A stretch of DNA of 64,000 nucleotides from Bacteroidales bacterium (GTDB lineage Bacteria > Bacteroidota > Bacteroidia > Bacteroidales > F082). Below the pieces are notes generated by a model. It worked only from the letters and a program-made list of their open reading frames with translations. It was not told the origin of the DNA and made no database searches. The stretch is taken from the NCBI GenBank assembly GCA_030690365.1, contig JAUYGX010000125.1, forward strand, positions 1 through 64,000. Reading direction: 5' to 3'. The position numbers and the translations under genes are program-made. Below, one piece after another: positions 1-7,713 of the stretch (positions are counted from its first letter, which is position 1; the number at the start of each line of letters is the position of its first letter).

Positions 1-219
1 CAATCGGATATACCGGGTACTTTTGCCAATATTAATACTACTTTACTCGATATGCAGGTGCTGTTACAATCCATCCAGGATGGGAAAGGCACCCTGGGCC
101 AGTTGATGGTTAACGACAGCCTTTACAACCAGCTCACCAACTCGGCTGCCAGCCTGGATTCGTTGTTGCTCGATGTGAAGGCAAACCCGAAGCGGTATGT
201 GAAGTTTTCGGTGTTTTAG
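1..219 (+). CDS. C-terminal end of an MCE/MlaD-type protein (partial)
   Basis: The reading frame is open from the first base and stops with TAG at 217-219, giving the last 72 residues of a protein whose start lies outside the window. The visible part is amphipathic and helical, with a GKGTLGQLM segment followed by a DSLYNQL segment, and it ends in NPKRYVKFSVF. In Bacteroidota this ending is typical of the periplasmic MCE-domain (MlaD-like) subunit of the lipid-transport ABC system, where the helical tail follows the MCE domain. The MCE domain itself is not in the window, so the call rests on the tail only. No partner genes (mlaE, mlaF) are visible; they would lie upstream. Confidence 0.6.
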   Translation, partial: QSDIPGTFANINTTLLDMQVLLQSIQDGKGTLGQLMVNDSLYNQLTNSAASLDSLLLDVKANPKRYVKFSVF

Positions 220-298
220 GTACTCTACCAATCTTTGTAAGCGTTTTTGGTGTAACCTGATAATACCAACTCAAGTTTTTTCTTTATAAAAATCAAAA

Positions 299-334
299 CC
301 CCGCTCCCGCCAGTTTGCAACTGGTGGGACTTTT
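299..334 (+). repeat. REP-like palindrome, left copy
   Basis: A 36-base GC-rich element containing an imperfect hairpin: CCCGCCAGTT, the loop TGC, then AACTGGTGGG. It is the inverted counterpart of the element at 681-720, and the pair brackets the decayed transposase between them. GC-rich palindromes in inverted orientation around a RAYT-type transposase are typical of REP elements mobilised by that enzyme. Confidence 0.75.
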
Positions 335-416
335 CTGCTTTTTCACACATAATCTAAGATAAAAATTACCTGGACAAAGAAAGTTTATACCTTTAAGCTT
401 TCATAATCAACACTAA

Positions 417-668
417 ATGAGCCGCTCTTACAAATCGGCCAATCCGGAAGGACTTTACTATATCACCTTTGCAACGGTGGAAGGGATAGATGTTTTTACC
501 CGCAAAGAATGGATGCTTTCAATGTTCAGGAAAGCAGGGAAAGATAATGTGAATAATAAAGTATATCAGTTTTGGCGGCAGGATAACCATTCGATTGAGC
601 TGTATTCCAATGCTGTAATTGATATTGAATTACTTTTTAAAAAGCGATATGCTGATAAACTTTACTGA
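417..668 (+). pseudogene. Decayed REP-associated tyrosine transposase (RAYT)
   Basis: The 83-residue frame begins like a RAYT/Y1 transposase (YKSANPEGLYYITFATV, then IDVFTRKE) and then jumps to the late part of the family (KEWMLSMFRKAGKDN, then YQFWRQDNHSIELY). Around 90 residues are missing at the join, including the HxH metal-binding motif. The join falls on an RKE sequence that, from my memory of the family, occurs at both places in intact members, which suggests a deletion between short repeats. After residue 68 the frame no longer matches the family, so the region with the catalytic tyrosine is also lost. The remnant cannot be active. It lies between inverted palindromes at 299-334 and 681-720, the usual arrangement of a REP-transposase unit. 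Confidence 0.75.
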
Positions 669-680
669 ATAGTATTTATT

Positions 681-720
681 AAAAGTCCGACCCACCAGTT
701 GCAAACTGGCGGGAGCGGGG
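681..720 (-). repeat. REP-like palindrome, right copy
   Basis: Reverse complement of the element at 299-334 apart from about four extra bases near position 688. It keeps the hairpin CCCACCAGTT / AACTGGCGGG. Together the two copies form a bracket of about 420 bases around the transposase remnant. Confidence 0.75.
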
Positions 721-758
721 TACACTTTGGAGTAATCGAAATTGAATAAGTCCTCTTT

Positions 759-2345
759 TTAATCCTTAACAGATTTTTCTTTCTCTATTTCAAGTTTTTC
801 AGGATGTTTAAAGATGTCCTCTTTCTTTTTTGGCCGGAGATAATTTTGCCAGATAAATCCTTTTAAAACAGTTTGTTTTGAGGATAGTTTATCCTGTGGA
901 TACATGGTTTCGGTTGGGGAACTCTGGTAGCTGATGTTCTGCACCTCATTGTCCTTTACCCTGATTTGCATGGTGCTGGCTTCCGCCAGATTGATACCGA
1001 TTAAGTAGCCATCGTCTTCGCGCACAAAGTAAACTGTTTGGGCATTGCCATCTACATGGATGGAAGCGAGTTCGTTATGCTTGAAATATGCCACCATATT
1101 TTTCCCTTTTATCTGATTAAAAGTGTCGGTGCTGTCGCGCGATATAATAAAAGCGCTGTTGTACATCACCAGCGAGTCGACTTCATTCTTAACGATGGTG
1201 ATGCTGATGGAGTCAGCCGTGAGTTGATTTTTCCCCGACCATAAAATCGGTTCCCGGTACAGATGGATGGTGGAATCGCTCATGCGATATACCAAAGAAT
1301 CGCATTTTCCCTGCAGGTTATTCCTGAAAAAACGAACACCAAAATAAGCACTCATCATTTTAGCCTGGCGTTCTTTGTCGAAGTAAACCCAAAAGGTATC
1401 TGCATGAATGTACAGCGAATCTGTTTCGTCGTAGGTGATGGCCATCACACTGTCGGTGATGAACGCTTTCCCCCTTTTATCCCAGAATTCACCATAATTT
1501 CCTTCGATGATCATATTGTGGACCGTGTCCGTGATGTGTACCCTACCATAGGCAATTCCCGACGAAAGCGCATTGTTGTAGTATAAACTGTCGGCTTCGA
1601 TAATCTGTTCCATGTTGCTGATCCGGGGCCGTTCGTTGAGTTTCGACAGATCATTTTTGGTGTCGTACCATCCGTTTTCTGTATAGATAATATTGTCTTC
1701 GCTGCGGATGACGGTTGGTCCGGTGAAATAGGCAATTTCGGTATTGGTGTTATAGATCAGGGTATCCGAATAGGTTTCGTTATCCGGGTTTACCAACACC
1801 ACATCCTTCCTGAAATGGAATGTGCGGATGGGCGTAAAATACAATCCAATTACGCTGGTGAGGGTGTTCTCCTTGTTGACTATTTTACCACCGGCATCGT
1901 ACAAGGCTGTTTTGGTAATCCGGTTATAAATCAGGTGTTCGGTGGTGAGTACCGTATTTTTATCCAGCAATTTTACATGATCGAACAACTCGGCAATTTT
2001 GGTATTTCCATTGTATATAAGCCTGTCACTGAAAACGTTAACCGTATCATTCACATGGATATGTACTTTGCTGAAAGCCTCAAAACTATTGGCTTTGTCA
2101 TTTAGCCAGGCACTATCGCAATAAAAAAGGGTTGAATCCTGCCGGATGATCACATGCCCGATCAAACGCTGGACATCTTCGCCGATGTTTTTATCAAATT
2201 TAAAAGCATCGGCTTGTTCAAAAAACACCTTCGATTTGCTTTGTGCCAATACCATGTTCATGCTGAAGAACGCAAACAGCAACAGGATGTATTGACCGTA
2301 TCGGATCACCAGTTGTTTTGTTTTTATTTTGTCAATGACCATCAT
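759..2345 (-). CDS. OstA-like protein (LptA/LptD N-domain family)
   Basis: A secreted protein of about 528 residues with repeated OstA/LptA-type beta-strand units. Recurrent patterns such as DSTLFYCDSAWLN, DRLIYNGNTK, DTLIYNTNTEIAYF and DSLVYRMSD match the Bacteroidota OstA-like family thought to take part in lipopolysaccharide transport through the periplasm. The N-terminus has a hydrophobic signal segment (YILLLFAFFSMNMVLAQ). I prefer the ATG pair at 2345/2342; a TTG at 2375 would add ten residues. It is longer than E. coli LptA (about 185 residues), as expected for the multi-repeat Bacteroidota form. It is transcribed on the opposite strand to gatE, and the roughly 170 bases between them must hold both promoters. 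The family call is strong; the exact role in LPS export is inferred. Confidence 0.8.
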   Translation of the reverse strand: MMVIDKIKTKQLVIRYGQYILLLFAFFSMNMVLAQSKSKVFFEQADAFKFDKNIGEDVQRLIGHVIIRQDSTLFYCDSAWLNDKANSFEAFSKVHIHVNDTVNVFSDRLIYNGNTKIAELFDHVKLLDKNTVLTTEHLIYNRITKTALYDAGGKIVNKENTLTSVIGLYFTPIRTFHFRKDVVLVNPDNETYSDTLIYNTNTEIAYFTGPTVIRSEDNIIYTENGWYDTKNDLSKLNERPRISNMEQIIEADSLYYNNALSSGIAYGRVHITDTVHNMIIEGNYGEFWDKRGKAFITDSVMAITYDETDSLYIHADTFWVYFDKERQAKMMSAYFGVRFFRNNLQGKCDSLVYRMSDSTIHLYREPILWSGKNQLTADSISITIVKNEVDSLVMYNSAFIISRDSTDTFNQIKGKNMVAYFKHNELASIHVDGNAQTVYFVREDDGYLIGINLAEASTMQIRVKDNEVQNISYQSSPTETMYPQDKLSSKQTVLKGFIWQNYLRPKKKEDIFKHPEKLEIEKEKSVKD

Positions 2346-2470
2346 TTGTCGATTTCCGTTCACATTTAATGGCAAAAGTAATAAAAGAGGTGATTAAAGG
2401 AGTGCTTTCCGCAATCGTTTTTTTGAACGGTTATAAATTAGATTCAGCCTGTTTTTCGGCCCAATTGTGT

Positions 2471-2478
2471 TACATTTG
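2471..2478 (+). promoter_or_regulatory. Possible -7 box (TACATTTG) for gatE-gatD
   Basis: TACATTTG fits the Bacteroidota -7 consensus TAnnTTTG and lies 36 bases before the gatE start. No clear TTG is present at the -33 position, so the call is weak. Confidence 0.3.
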
Positions 2479-2513
2479 GCTCTTTTTTAGTACGTACCTA
2501 TAATTCATATAAC

Positions 2514-4454
2514 ATGCAGTTCGATTCCAGGCGTAATTATGAGAATAGCAAGCAATTAGTGGGTTATTTACCCCGAAAGGAGGCTACCCCGGAGACCTAT
2601 AAAAGTGTTGGTTTTATGTCGGGATTAGAGGTCCATCAGCAACTGCTTACCAGGGAAAAACTTTTTTGCCATTGTCCGGCCGGAGTTTACCATCGGCACG
2701 ACAATTATGATGCGGAGTTGATCAGGCACATGAGGCCTACCCTGAGTGAGTTGGGCGTATACGATGGAACCGCCCTGATGGAATTCAGAACGCGCAAGGA
2801 GATTATTTATCGCATCAACAACCAAAATGCCTGTACTTACGATGTGGACGACACACCGCCCTTCCCGCTCAACCGGGAAGCATTGGAAATTGCCCTGAGA
2901 ATTTCACTGTTATCGAAACTAAATGTGGTGGGCGAGGTACACATCACCCGCAAGCAATACCTGGATGGCAGCATTCCGGCCGGATTTCAGCGAACTGCCA
3001 TCTTAGGCGTAGAAGGCGAACTGGAGCTTCCGCATAAAAAGATCCGGCTCATCCAGCTAAGCATCGAAGAAGATTCATGCAGGGAGATCAGCGATATAGG
3101 CCATGTGCGGATGTATAAAACCGACCGGCTGGGAATGCCGTTGATCGAAACAGTAACCTATCCTGATTGCGAAACTCCCGATGAAATCAAGCAAACCTGT
3201 GACTATATCCGGTTTTTGAACCGAAGTACCGGCCTGGTGAGGACTGGAATCGGAGCCGGAAGACAGGATGTGAATGTAAGTTGCAAAGGTGGAACGCGTG
3301 TTGAAATTAAGGGCGTTGCCCATACTAAATGGATTCCTGAGTTAACCCACAATGAGGTTTTCAGACAGTGGTCTCTTCTTCAGATCAGGGAACTCCTTAA
3401 AAACCAAATCGGGGATACAGAAGGTTGGAAAGCCTCCTTTAACTTTGTCGATGGCCACATGCTTGACAAAATGCCTTTTGCCCAGCAGGCTGAAAAAGTG
3501 ATGGTGGTAAATCTTCCGGGATTTGAAGGAGCTTTCTCATATTTCACTCAACCCGGACAAACCTTCTTCAACGAAATTTCTGACCGCCTAAAGGTAATTG
3601 CCTGTCTTGAAAAACCCAACTTACAGGCCAGCGAACAACTGAATTCGCAGGTTGATTCTGCTGTTTGGGATGAGATCAGGAAAATGATGAAAGCCGGCGA
3701 AAATGATGTTCAATTGGTGGTCTGGGGACCGGAAGCCGATATGAAAACAGCCTTCGAAACCATCGAAGAGCGTTGCCAAATGGCATTTCAGGGGGTTCCG
3801 CCCGAAACACGTAAATCACTTACCGATGGCACAACCATCTTCGAGCGTGTATTGCCCGGTGCCGACAGGATGTATCCTGATACTGATTCGGCACCCATAC
3901 CCCTGCCCGATGATTACATCACGTCCTTATCGAAAGAGTTGCCTACAGATGTTATTGATTCGTACAAACAACTAAAAAAATGGGGTGTTTCAGAAGATGT
4001 TTACACCTATTTGTTTGCCAAAAACTTGTTCCCGTTGATTCTACGCATGGTGAACGAATTGAAAGTGAATCCCAAATTTATTTCCTTGTTTTTAGGACAG
4101 CGGCTCAAGTTTGCCGAAGGACATTATATAGGTCCCGATCCATTTGATTATCAACGCATTTATGATCTTTTTGCATTCCTGAAAGGGGAGCATATTCATT
4201 TCGATCTGGCTGAATATATATTGCCTGAAATGATCGAGCATCCCAAAATGGATTTCCATTCTATATTGGAAAGCATTAATTTCAAACGGATTTCAAAGGA
4301 AGAAATCGAAAGCAAACTACCGGTACTGATCGCCAAATTTAAAGTGGGAAAGGTGGAGATTTCGAAATCTGATATGAGAGACTGGGTGCTGGGTCAGGTA
4401 CGCAAACGTGCCATCGGAAATGTGGATTTGACCGAATTAAGCAAATTAATTTAA
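2514..4454 (+). CDS. gatE: Glu-tRNA(Gln) amidotransferase subunit E (archaeal-type GatE)
   Basis: With GatD it converts Glu-tRNA(Gln) to Gln-tRNA(Gln): GatE phosphorylates the misacylated tRNA and uses the ammonia made by GatD. The 646 residues match GatE rather than GatB in length and in parts. The GatB/GatE kinase core starts at SGLEVHQQL (about residue 35), followed by KLFCHCPAG with a Cys pair, YDVDDTPPF, GSIPAGFQRT, EEDSCREISD and RQDVNVSCKGG. An AspRS-like insert, typical of GatE and absent from GatB, covers about residues 330-440 and contains VVWGPEAD. A helical YqeY-like tail ends the protein. gatD follows after 38 bases on the same strand. GatDE is generally described as an archaeal enzyme; its presence next to Bacteroidota envelope genes suggests transfer or a little-noted bacterial lineage of the enzyme. 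Confidence 0.9.
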   Translation: MQFDSRRNYENSKQLVGYLPRKEATPETYKSVGFMSGLEVHQQLLTREKLFCHCPAGVYHRHDNYDAELIRHMRPTLSELGVYDGTALMEFRTRKEIIYRINNQNACTYDVDDTPPFPLNREALEIALRISLLSKLNVVGEVHITRKQYLDGSIPAGFQRTAILGVEGELELPHKKIRLIQLSIEEDSCREISDIGHVRMYKTDRLGMPLIETVTYPDCETPDEIKQTCDYIRFLNRSTGLVRTGIGAGRQDVNVSCKGGTRVEIKGVAHTKWIPELTHNEVFRQWSLLQIRELLKNQIGDTEGWKASFNFVDGHMLDKMPFAQQAEKVMVVNLPGFEGAFSYFTQPGQTFFNEISDRLKVIACLEKPNLQASEQLNSQVDSAVWDEIRKMMKAGENDVQLVVWGPEADMKTAFETIEERCQMAFQGVPPETRKSLTDGTTIFERVLPGADRMYPDTDSAPIPLPDDYITSLSKELPTDVIDSYKQLKKWGVSEDVYTYLFAKNLFPLILRMVNELKVNPKFISLFLGQRLKFAEGHYIGPDPFDYQRIYDLFAFLKGEHIHFDLAEYILPEMIEHPKMDFHSILESINFKRISKEEIESKLPVLIAKFKVGKVEISKSDMRDWVLGQVRKRAIGNVDLTELSKLI

Positions 4455-4492
4455 TAGTGGAATCGTGGCAATAGCCATCAAAATGCATCAAA

Positions 4493-5878
4493 ATGGATAA
4501 CGATATTTTTCAGGGATATAAAGGAGCAGCACTCGAAGTATTAAAGAAATACCAGGTAAGGGTTTGGGGGACTACCAAGGTGGACACCACCCGTGGCGGG
4601 TTTGAGGGAACTGTGCTGCCACGCTCGGAAAACGATGACGATCAACACATTGTAATCAAAATAATCACCGGATACAACATTGGTTTGGACGTAAACACCA
4701 TTCTGGGAATGGTAGAAACAGGCTATAAAAAAGCCAATTATAAAATTCCTGAAAAGCAGTTTCCTTATACCAAAGGATTGCCAAAGGTAAAACTGTTTGG
4801 CACGGGTGGAACCATCGCCAGTCGTCTGGATTATCGTACCGGCGCTGTGATTCCTGCTTTTTCGCCCGGCGAATTGTACGGAGCTGTTCCAGAGCTGGCT
4901 GATATTTGTAACCTGGAAACAGAGAAAATATTTGCTGTTTTCAGCGAAAACATGGGCCCGACCCAGTACAAGGCCTTGGCCATTGCCATTGGAAAAGAAA
5001 TTGAGAAAGGCGTGGACGGCATCGTGATAGGACATGGTACGGACACCCTGCATCATACCGGTGCTGCTTTGTCGTTTATGTGCCAAAACCTGCCGGTTCC
5101 GGTGGTGTTGGTGGGATCGCAGCGTTCCTCCGACCGGCCCAGCTCCGATGCCGCCCTTAACCTGATGCATGCCATGAAAGCCGCCGGAGAATCCGACATT
5201 GCTGAAGTGATGATTTGTATGTTTGGCCCTACTTCCGACGAATATGGCCTCTTGCACAAAGGCACCAGGGTGCGTAAAATGCACTCTTCCTACCGTTCCA
5301 CATTTCGCACCATCGGCGATACACCGCTGGCCATGATCTCGCGCAAGGAAATCAACCCCATTAAAAAGATTTATAACAAACGCCGTCCCGATAAAAATGT
5401 AACTATTTTGCCCTATTTCAGCGACAAAGTAACCATGTTGTATTATTATCCGGCAATGAGCCCGGATGTGCTGGACGCCATGGTGGACAAGGGTTACAAG
5501 GGAATTATTTTTGTTGGAACAGGACTGGGACATGTCAATAAGGAGCTATATCCGGCCATCGAACGTGCCCATGCCAAAGGGGTTCATATGTTTATGACCC
5601 TGCAAACACTCTGGGGATTTGTACACATGTTTGTTTACGATACAGGTCGCGATATGATGGCCAAGGGGATCGTTCCTGCCGGCAACATGTTGCCCGAAGT
5701 GGCCTGGGTGAAATTGAGCTGGATTCTGGGTCAGACAGATGATCCTGAAAAAGTGAAAGAAATGATGTTGACGCCCATCAACGATGAAATTACCAGCCGT
5801 GAGCCATACAATGGATATCTGGTGTATCAGGGCGGAGTACCCGAAGTAGAAGAGTTTATCAAACGGGTGCATAAGTAG
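4493..5878 (+). CDS. gatD: Glu-tRNA(Gln) amidotransferase subunit D (asparaginase-like GatD)
   Basis: GatD releases ammonia from an amide donor and passes it to GatE. The protein has 461 residues. An N-terminal domain of about 95 residues (VRVWGTTKVD, GFEGTVLPRSE) precedes an L-asparaginase-type domain; this extra N-terminal domain separates GatD from ordinary asparaginases of about 330 residues. Catalytic motifs are intact: GTGGTIAS with the nucleophile Thr near residue 107, HGTDTLHHTGAAL near residue 183 with the Thr-Asp pair, VLVGSQRSSDRPSSD, and GTGLGH further on. The start follows gatE by 38 bases, so the two are probably one transcript. A perfect palindrome directly after the stop probably ends it. 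The pairing with a true GatE makes the GatD call much more likely than a free asparaginase. Confidence 0.9.
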   Translation: MDNDIFQGYKGAALEVLKKYQVRVWGTTKVDTTRGGFEGTVLPRSENDDDQHIVIKIITGYNIGLDVNTILGMVETGYKKANYKIPEKQFPYTKGLPKVKLFGTGGTIASRLDYRTGAVIPAFSPGELYGAVPELADICNLETEKIFAVFSENMGPTQYKALAIAIGKEIEKGVDGIVIGHGTDTLHHTGAALSFMCQNLPVPVVLVGSQRSSDRPSSDAALNLMHAMKAAGESDIAEVMICMFGPTSDEYGLLHKGTRVRKMHSSYRSTFRTIGDTPLAMISRKEINPIKKIYNKRRPDKNVTILPYFSDKVTMLYYYPAMSPDVLDAMVDKGYKGIIFVGTGLGHVNKELYPAIERAHAKGVHMFMTLQTLWGFVHMFVYDTGRDMMAKGIVPAGNMLPEVAWVKLSWILGQTDDPEKVKEMMLTPINDEITSREPYNGYLVYQGGVPEVEEFIKRVHK

Positions 5879-5903
5879 TAACAAAACCTGTCAGGTTTTG
5901 TTA
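5879..5903. terminator. Palindrome between convergent gatD and threonine aldolase
   Basis: A perfect 12-base inverted repeat (TAACAAAACCTG / CAGGTTTTGTTA) with a single-base centre fills the gap between two convergent genes and includes the stop codon of the aldolase gene. The A/T-rich ends would give a U-rich 3' side in both directions, so it may act as a bidirectional terminator. Confidence 0.6.
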
Positions 5904-6938
5904 CAATGCCAATTTAATGGCAGTTATCAGTCCATCCACATCTGCCCGGGTGGTATCCCACGAGCACATCAGCCTGACTTCGTGGGTGTTCTCATTCCAT
6001 ACATGGAAAAAGTATTGTTTTTGAACTGCTGGAATAATGTATGCTGGCATTTGGACAAATACGCCGTTTGCCGGGGCCTCCTGTGTGATGGTCAGTTGAG
6101 GGATTTTCTCAATTTCGGAGAACAAGTAGTGAGCCATCAGGTTGGCATTTTGGGCATTTTTCTTCCAGAGATCGTCGGTAAGGTACCTTGAAAATTGGGT
6201 CGCGATAAACCTCATCTTCGAATGTAGCTGCATGCCTTGTTTTCGGGTGTATTCAAAATCCTGACCCAGTTGTTTGTTTAAAAACACCACAGATTCACCG
6301 AACATCAATCCGTTTTTTGTGCCTCCGAACGAAAGCACGTCCACACCGGCATCGGTGGTTATTTCGCGCAAACTTACATCCAGCGAAACAGCTGCATTGG
6401 CAATACGGGCACCATCCATGTGCAACAACATATTGTTTTGGTGTGCAAAATTGGCCAGTTTCCGGATTTCTCCGGGTGTATACACCGTACCAAATTCTGT
6501 AGCTTGTGAGATAGAAATCAGCCGGGGTTGCACATGGTGTTGAAATCCAATACTATGCAAAAATGGTTCCACCTCCTCAGCCGTGATTTTACCCGTTTTG
6601 GTTTCGATGGTCAATATTTTGCTTCCGCTAATCTTTTCCGGTGCACCGCATTCGTCCTCGTTCATGTGGGCCGAGTGGGCTGCCACGATGGCCTGATACG
6701 ACCGGAGCACATGGCCCGTTCCAAGCACGTTGGCGGCGGTTCCGTTATAAACAAAAAACACGGAGATGTCTTCTCCAAACACCTCTTTAAATTTCGCAAT
6801 GGCCTGTTGCATGGTGGCTTCATTTCCTTCTCCGTAGGAAAAAACATGCCCCTGGTTTACTTCCTGAAGGGCTTCCATTATTTCTGGACATACCCCCGAC
6901 CAGTTGTCACTCGCAAATCCTTTGTTTACTGTTATCAT
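5901..6938 (-). CDS. ltaE: Low-specificity L-threonine aldolase (PLP-dependent)
   Basis: A fold-type I PLP enzyme of 345 residues, predicted to cleave L-threonine or L-allo-threonine to glycine and acetaldehyde. The family signature is clear: FASDNWSGVCPEI at the N-terminus, SYGEGNEAT, FFVYNGTAANVLG, HMNEDECGAPE, LLHMDGARIANAA with the cofactor-binding Asp, and LSFGGTKNGLMFGE with the Schiff-base Lys. I chose the ATG at 6938 (MITVNKGFAS); a TTG five codons upstream is also open but overlaps a possible promoter box. The gene converges on gatD, with a shared palindrome between them, and its upstream neighbours on the minus strand are potassium transport genes with no functional link. Confidence 0.85.
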   Translation of the reverse strand: MITVNKGFASDNWSGVCPEIMEALQEVNQGHVFSYGEGNEATMQQAIAKFKEVFGEDISVFFVYNGTAANVLGTGHVLRSYQAIVAAHSAHMNEDECGAPEKISGSKILTIETKTGKITAEEVEPFLHSIGFQHHVQPRLISISQATEFGTVYTPGEIRKLANFAHQNNMLLHMDGARIANAAVSLDVSLREITTDAGVDVLSFGGTKNGLMFGESVVFLNKQLGQDFEYTRKQGMQLHSKMRFIATQFSRYLTDDLWKKNAQNANLMAHYLFSEIEKIPQLTITQEAPANGVFVQMPAYIIPAVQKQYFFHVWNENTHEVRLMCSWDTTRADVDGLITAIKLAL

Positions 6939-7014
6939 TTGAATTTTTTTCAAAAATAAAGAAAAGTATGATTTATTAGTTCTGGTATCCGATCATTGCT
7001 TTTCACCTAACCTA

Positions 7015-7701
7015 TTAATCGTTGTGTAAAAATGTATGAATATCCTTATTAGAACCAAAGATGACCAAAATGTCGGTAGTTTCCAGAACAACTTCCGGTG
7101 ATGCTACACCCTGGACTTCGGCTACATTTCGCTTAATCCCAAAAACACCTTTTTCGTTGGAATTTTTTATGGTAGTTAAGATCAACAGGTTGTATTTTGC
7201 CCGAAAGCCAATATCACCAATTGATCTGCCCACTAAATTTTTTGGAACACGGGTCTCAACAATGCTAAATTTCTTGTCAAGTGTAAAAGAATCGATAATA
7301 TCAGTAAGCAAAAGTTTTTTTACCCATCGTTCAGCGGTTTCTTCTTCGGGATGCACTATTTCATCTACCCCAATGGCCAGAAGCACATTTTCATGTAAAG
7401 GATTTATGGCTCTGCCGATCAGTCGTTTCACATTTAGATTTTTCAGTAATGCGGTCACCATGATGTTGGCCCCTTCATTTTCGCCAATGGCCACAATTAC
7501 CACATCTGCATCTTTGAGGGGGAGTCCGGGAACGGTGAATTGATCGGTGGCATCCAGACAAATGGTATGCGATATTTTTTCCTTATAGGCTTCTACCTTG
7601 CTCATATTTTCGTCAATGCCTATTACTTCGTGGCCATTTTCGGTTAATTTTTGAGCAAGTGAGGCTCCAAAATTTCCAAGTCCAAAGATGATAAATTTCA
7701 T
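7015..7701 (-). CDS. KtrA/TrkA-type regulatory subunit of potassium uptake
   Basis: A cytoplasmic protein of 228 residues with a Rossmann-type RCK_N domain (FGLGNFGASLA nucleotide motif at about residues 5-15, acidic GIDE at the end of the second strand) and an RCK_C domain after about residue 145. Proteins of this single-RCK size form the ring that gates KtrB and bind ATP/ADP or NAD(H); full TrkA carries two such units and is about twice as long, so KtrA is the closer match. The gene starts 12 bases after the stop of the channel subunit gene upstream, so the two are co-transcribed. Confidence 0.85.
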   Translation of the reverse strand: MKFIIFGLGNFGASLAQKLTENGHEVIGIDENMSKVEAYKEKISHTICLDATDQFTVPGLPLKDADVVIVAIGENEGANIMVTALLKNLNVKRLIGRAINPLHENVLLAIGVDEIVHPEEETAERWVKKLLLTDIIDSFTLDKKFSIVETRVPKNLVGRSIGDIGFRAKYNLLILTTIKNSNEKGVFGIKRNVAEVQGVASPEVVLETTDILVIFGSNKDIHTFLHND

Positions 7702-7713
7702 TTCATTTTACTT

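Noticed and set aside
2514-4454. GatB of the bacterial GatCAB enzyme
   Set aside because: The protein is about 170 residues longer than GatB, has the AspRS-like insert, and is followed by GatD rather than by GatC or GatA.
4541-5533. A 330-codon open frame on the minus strand
   Set aside because: It lies entirely opposite gatD, is rich in His, Gly and Cys without domain structure, and gatD is an unambiguous family member.
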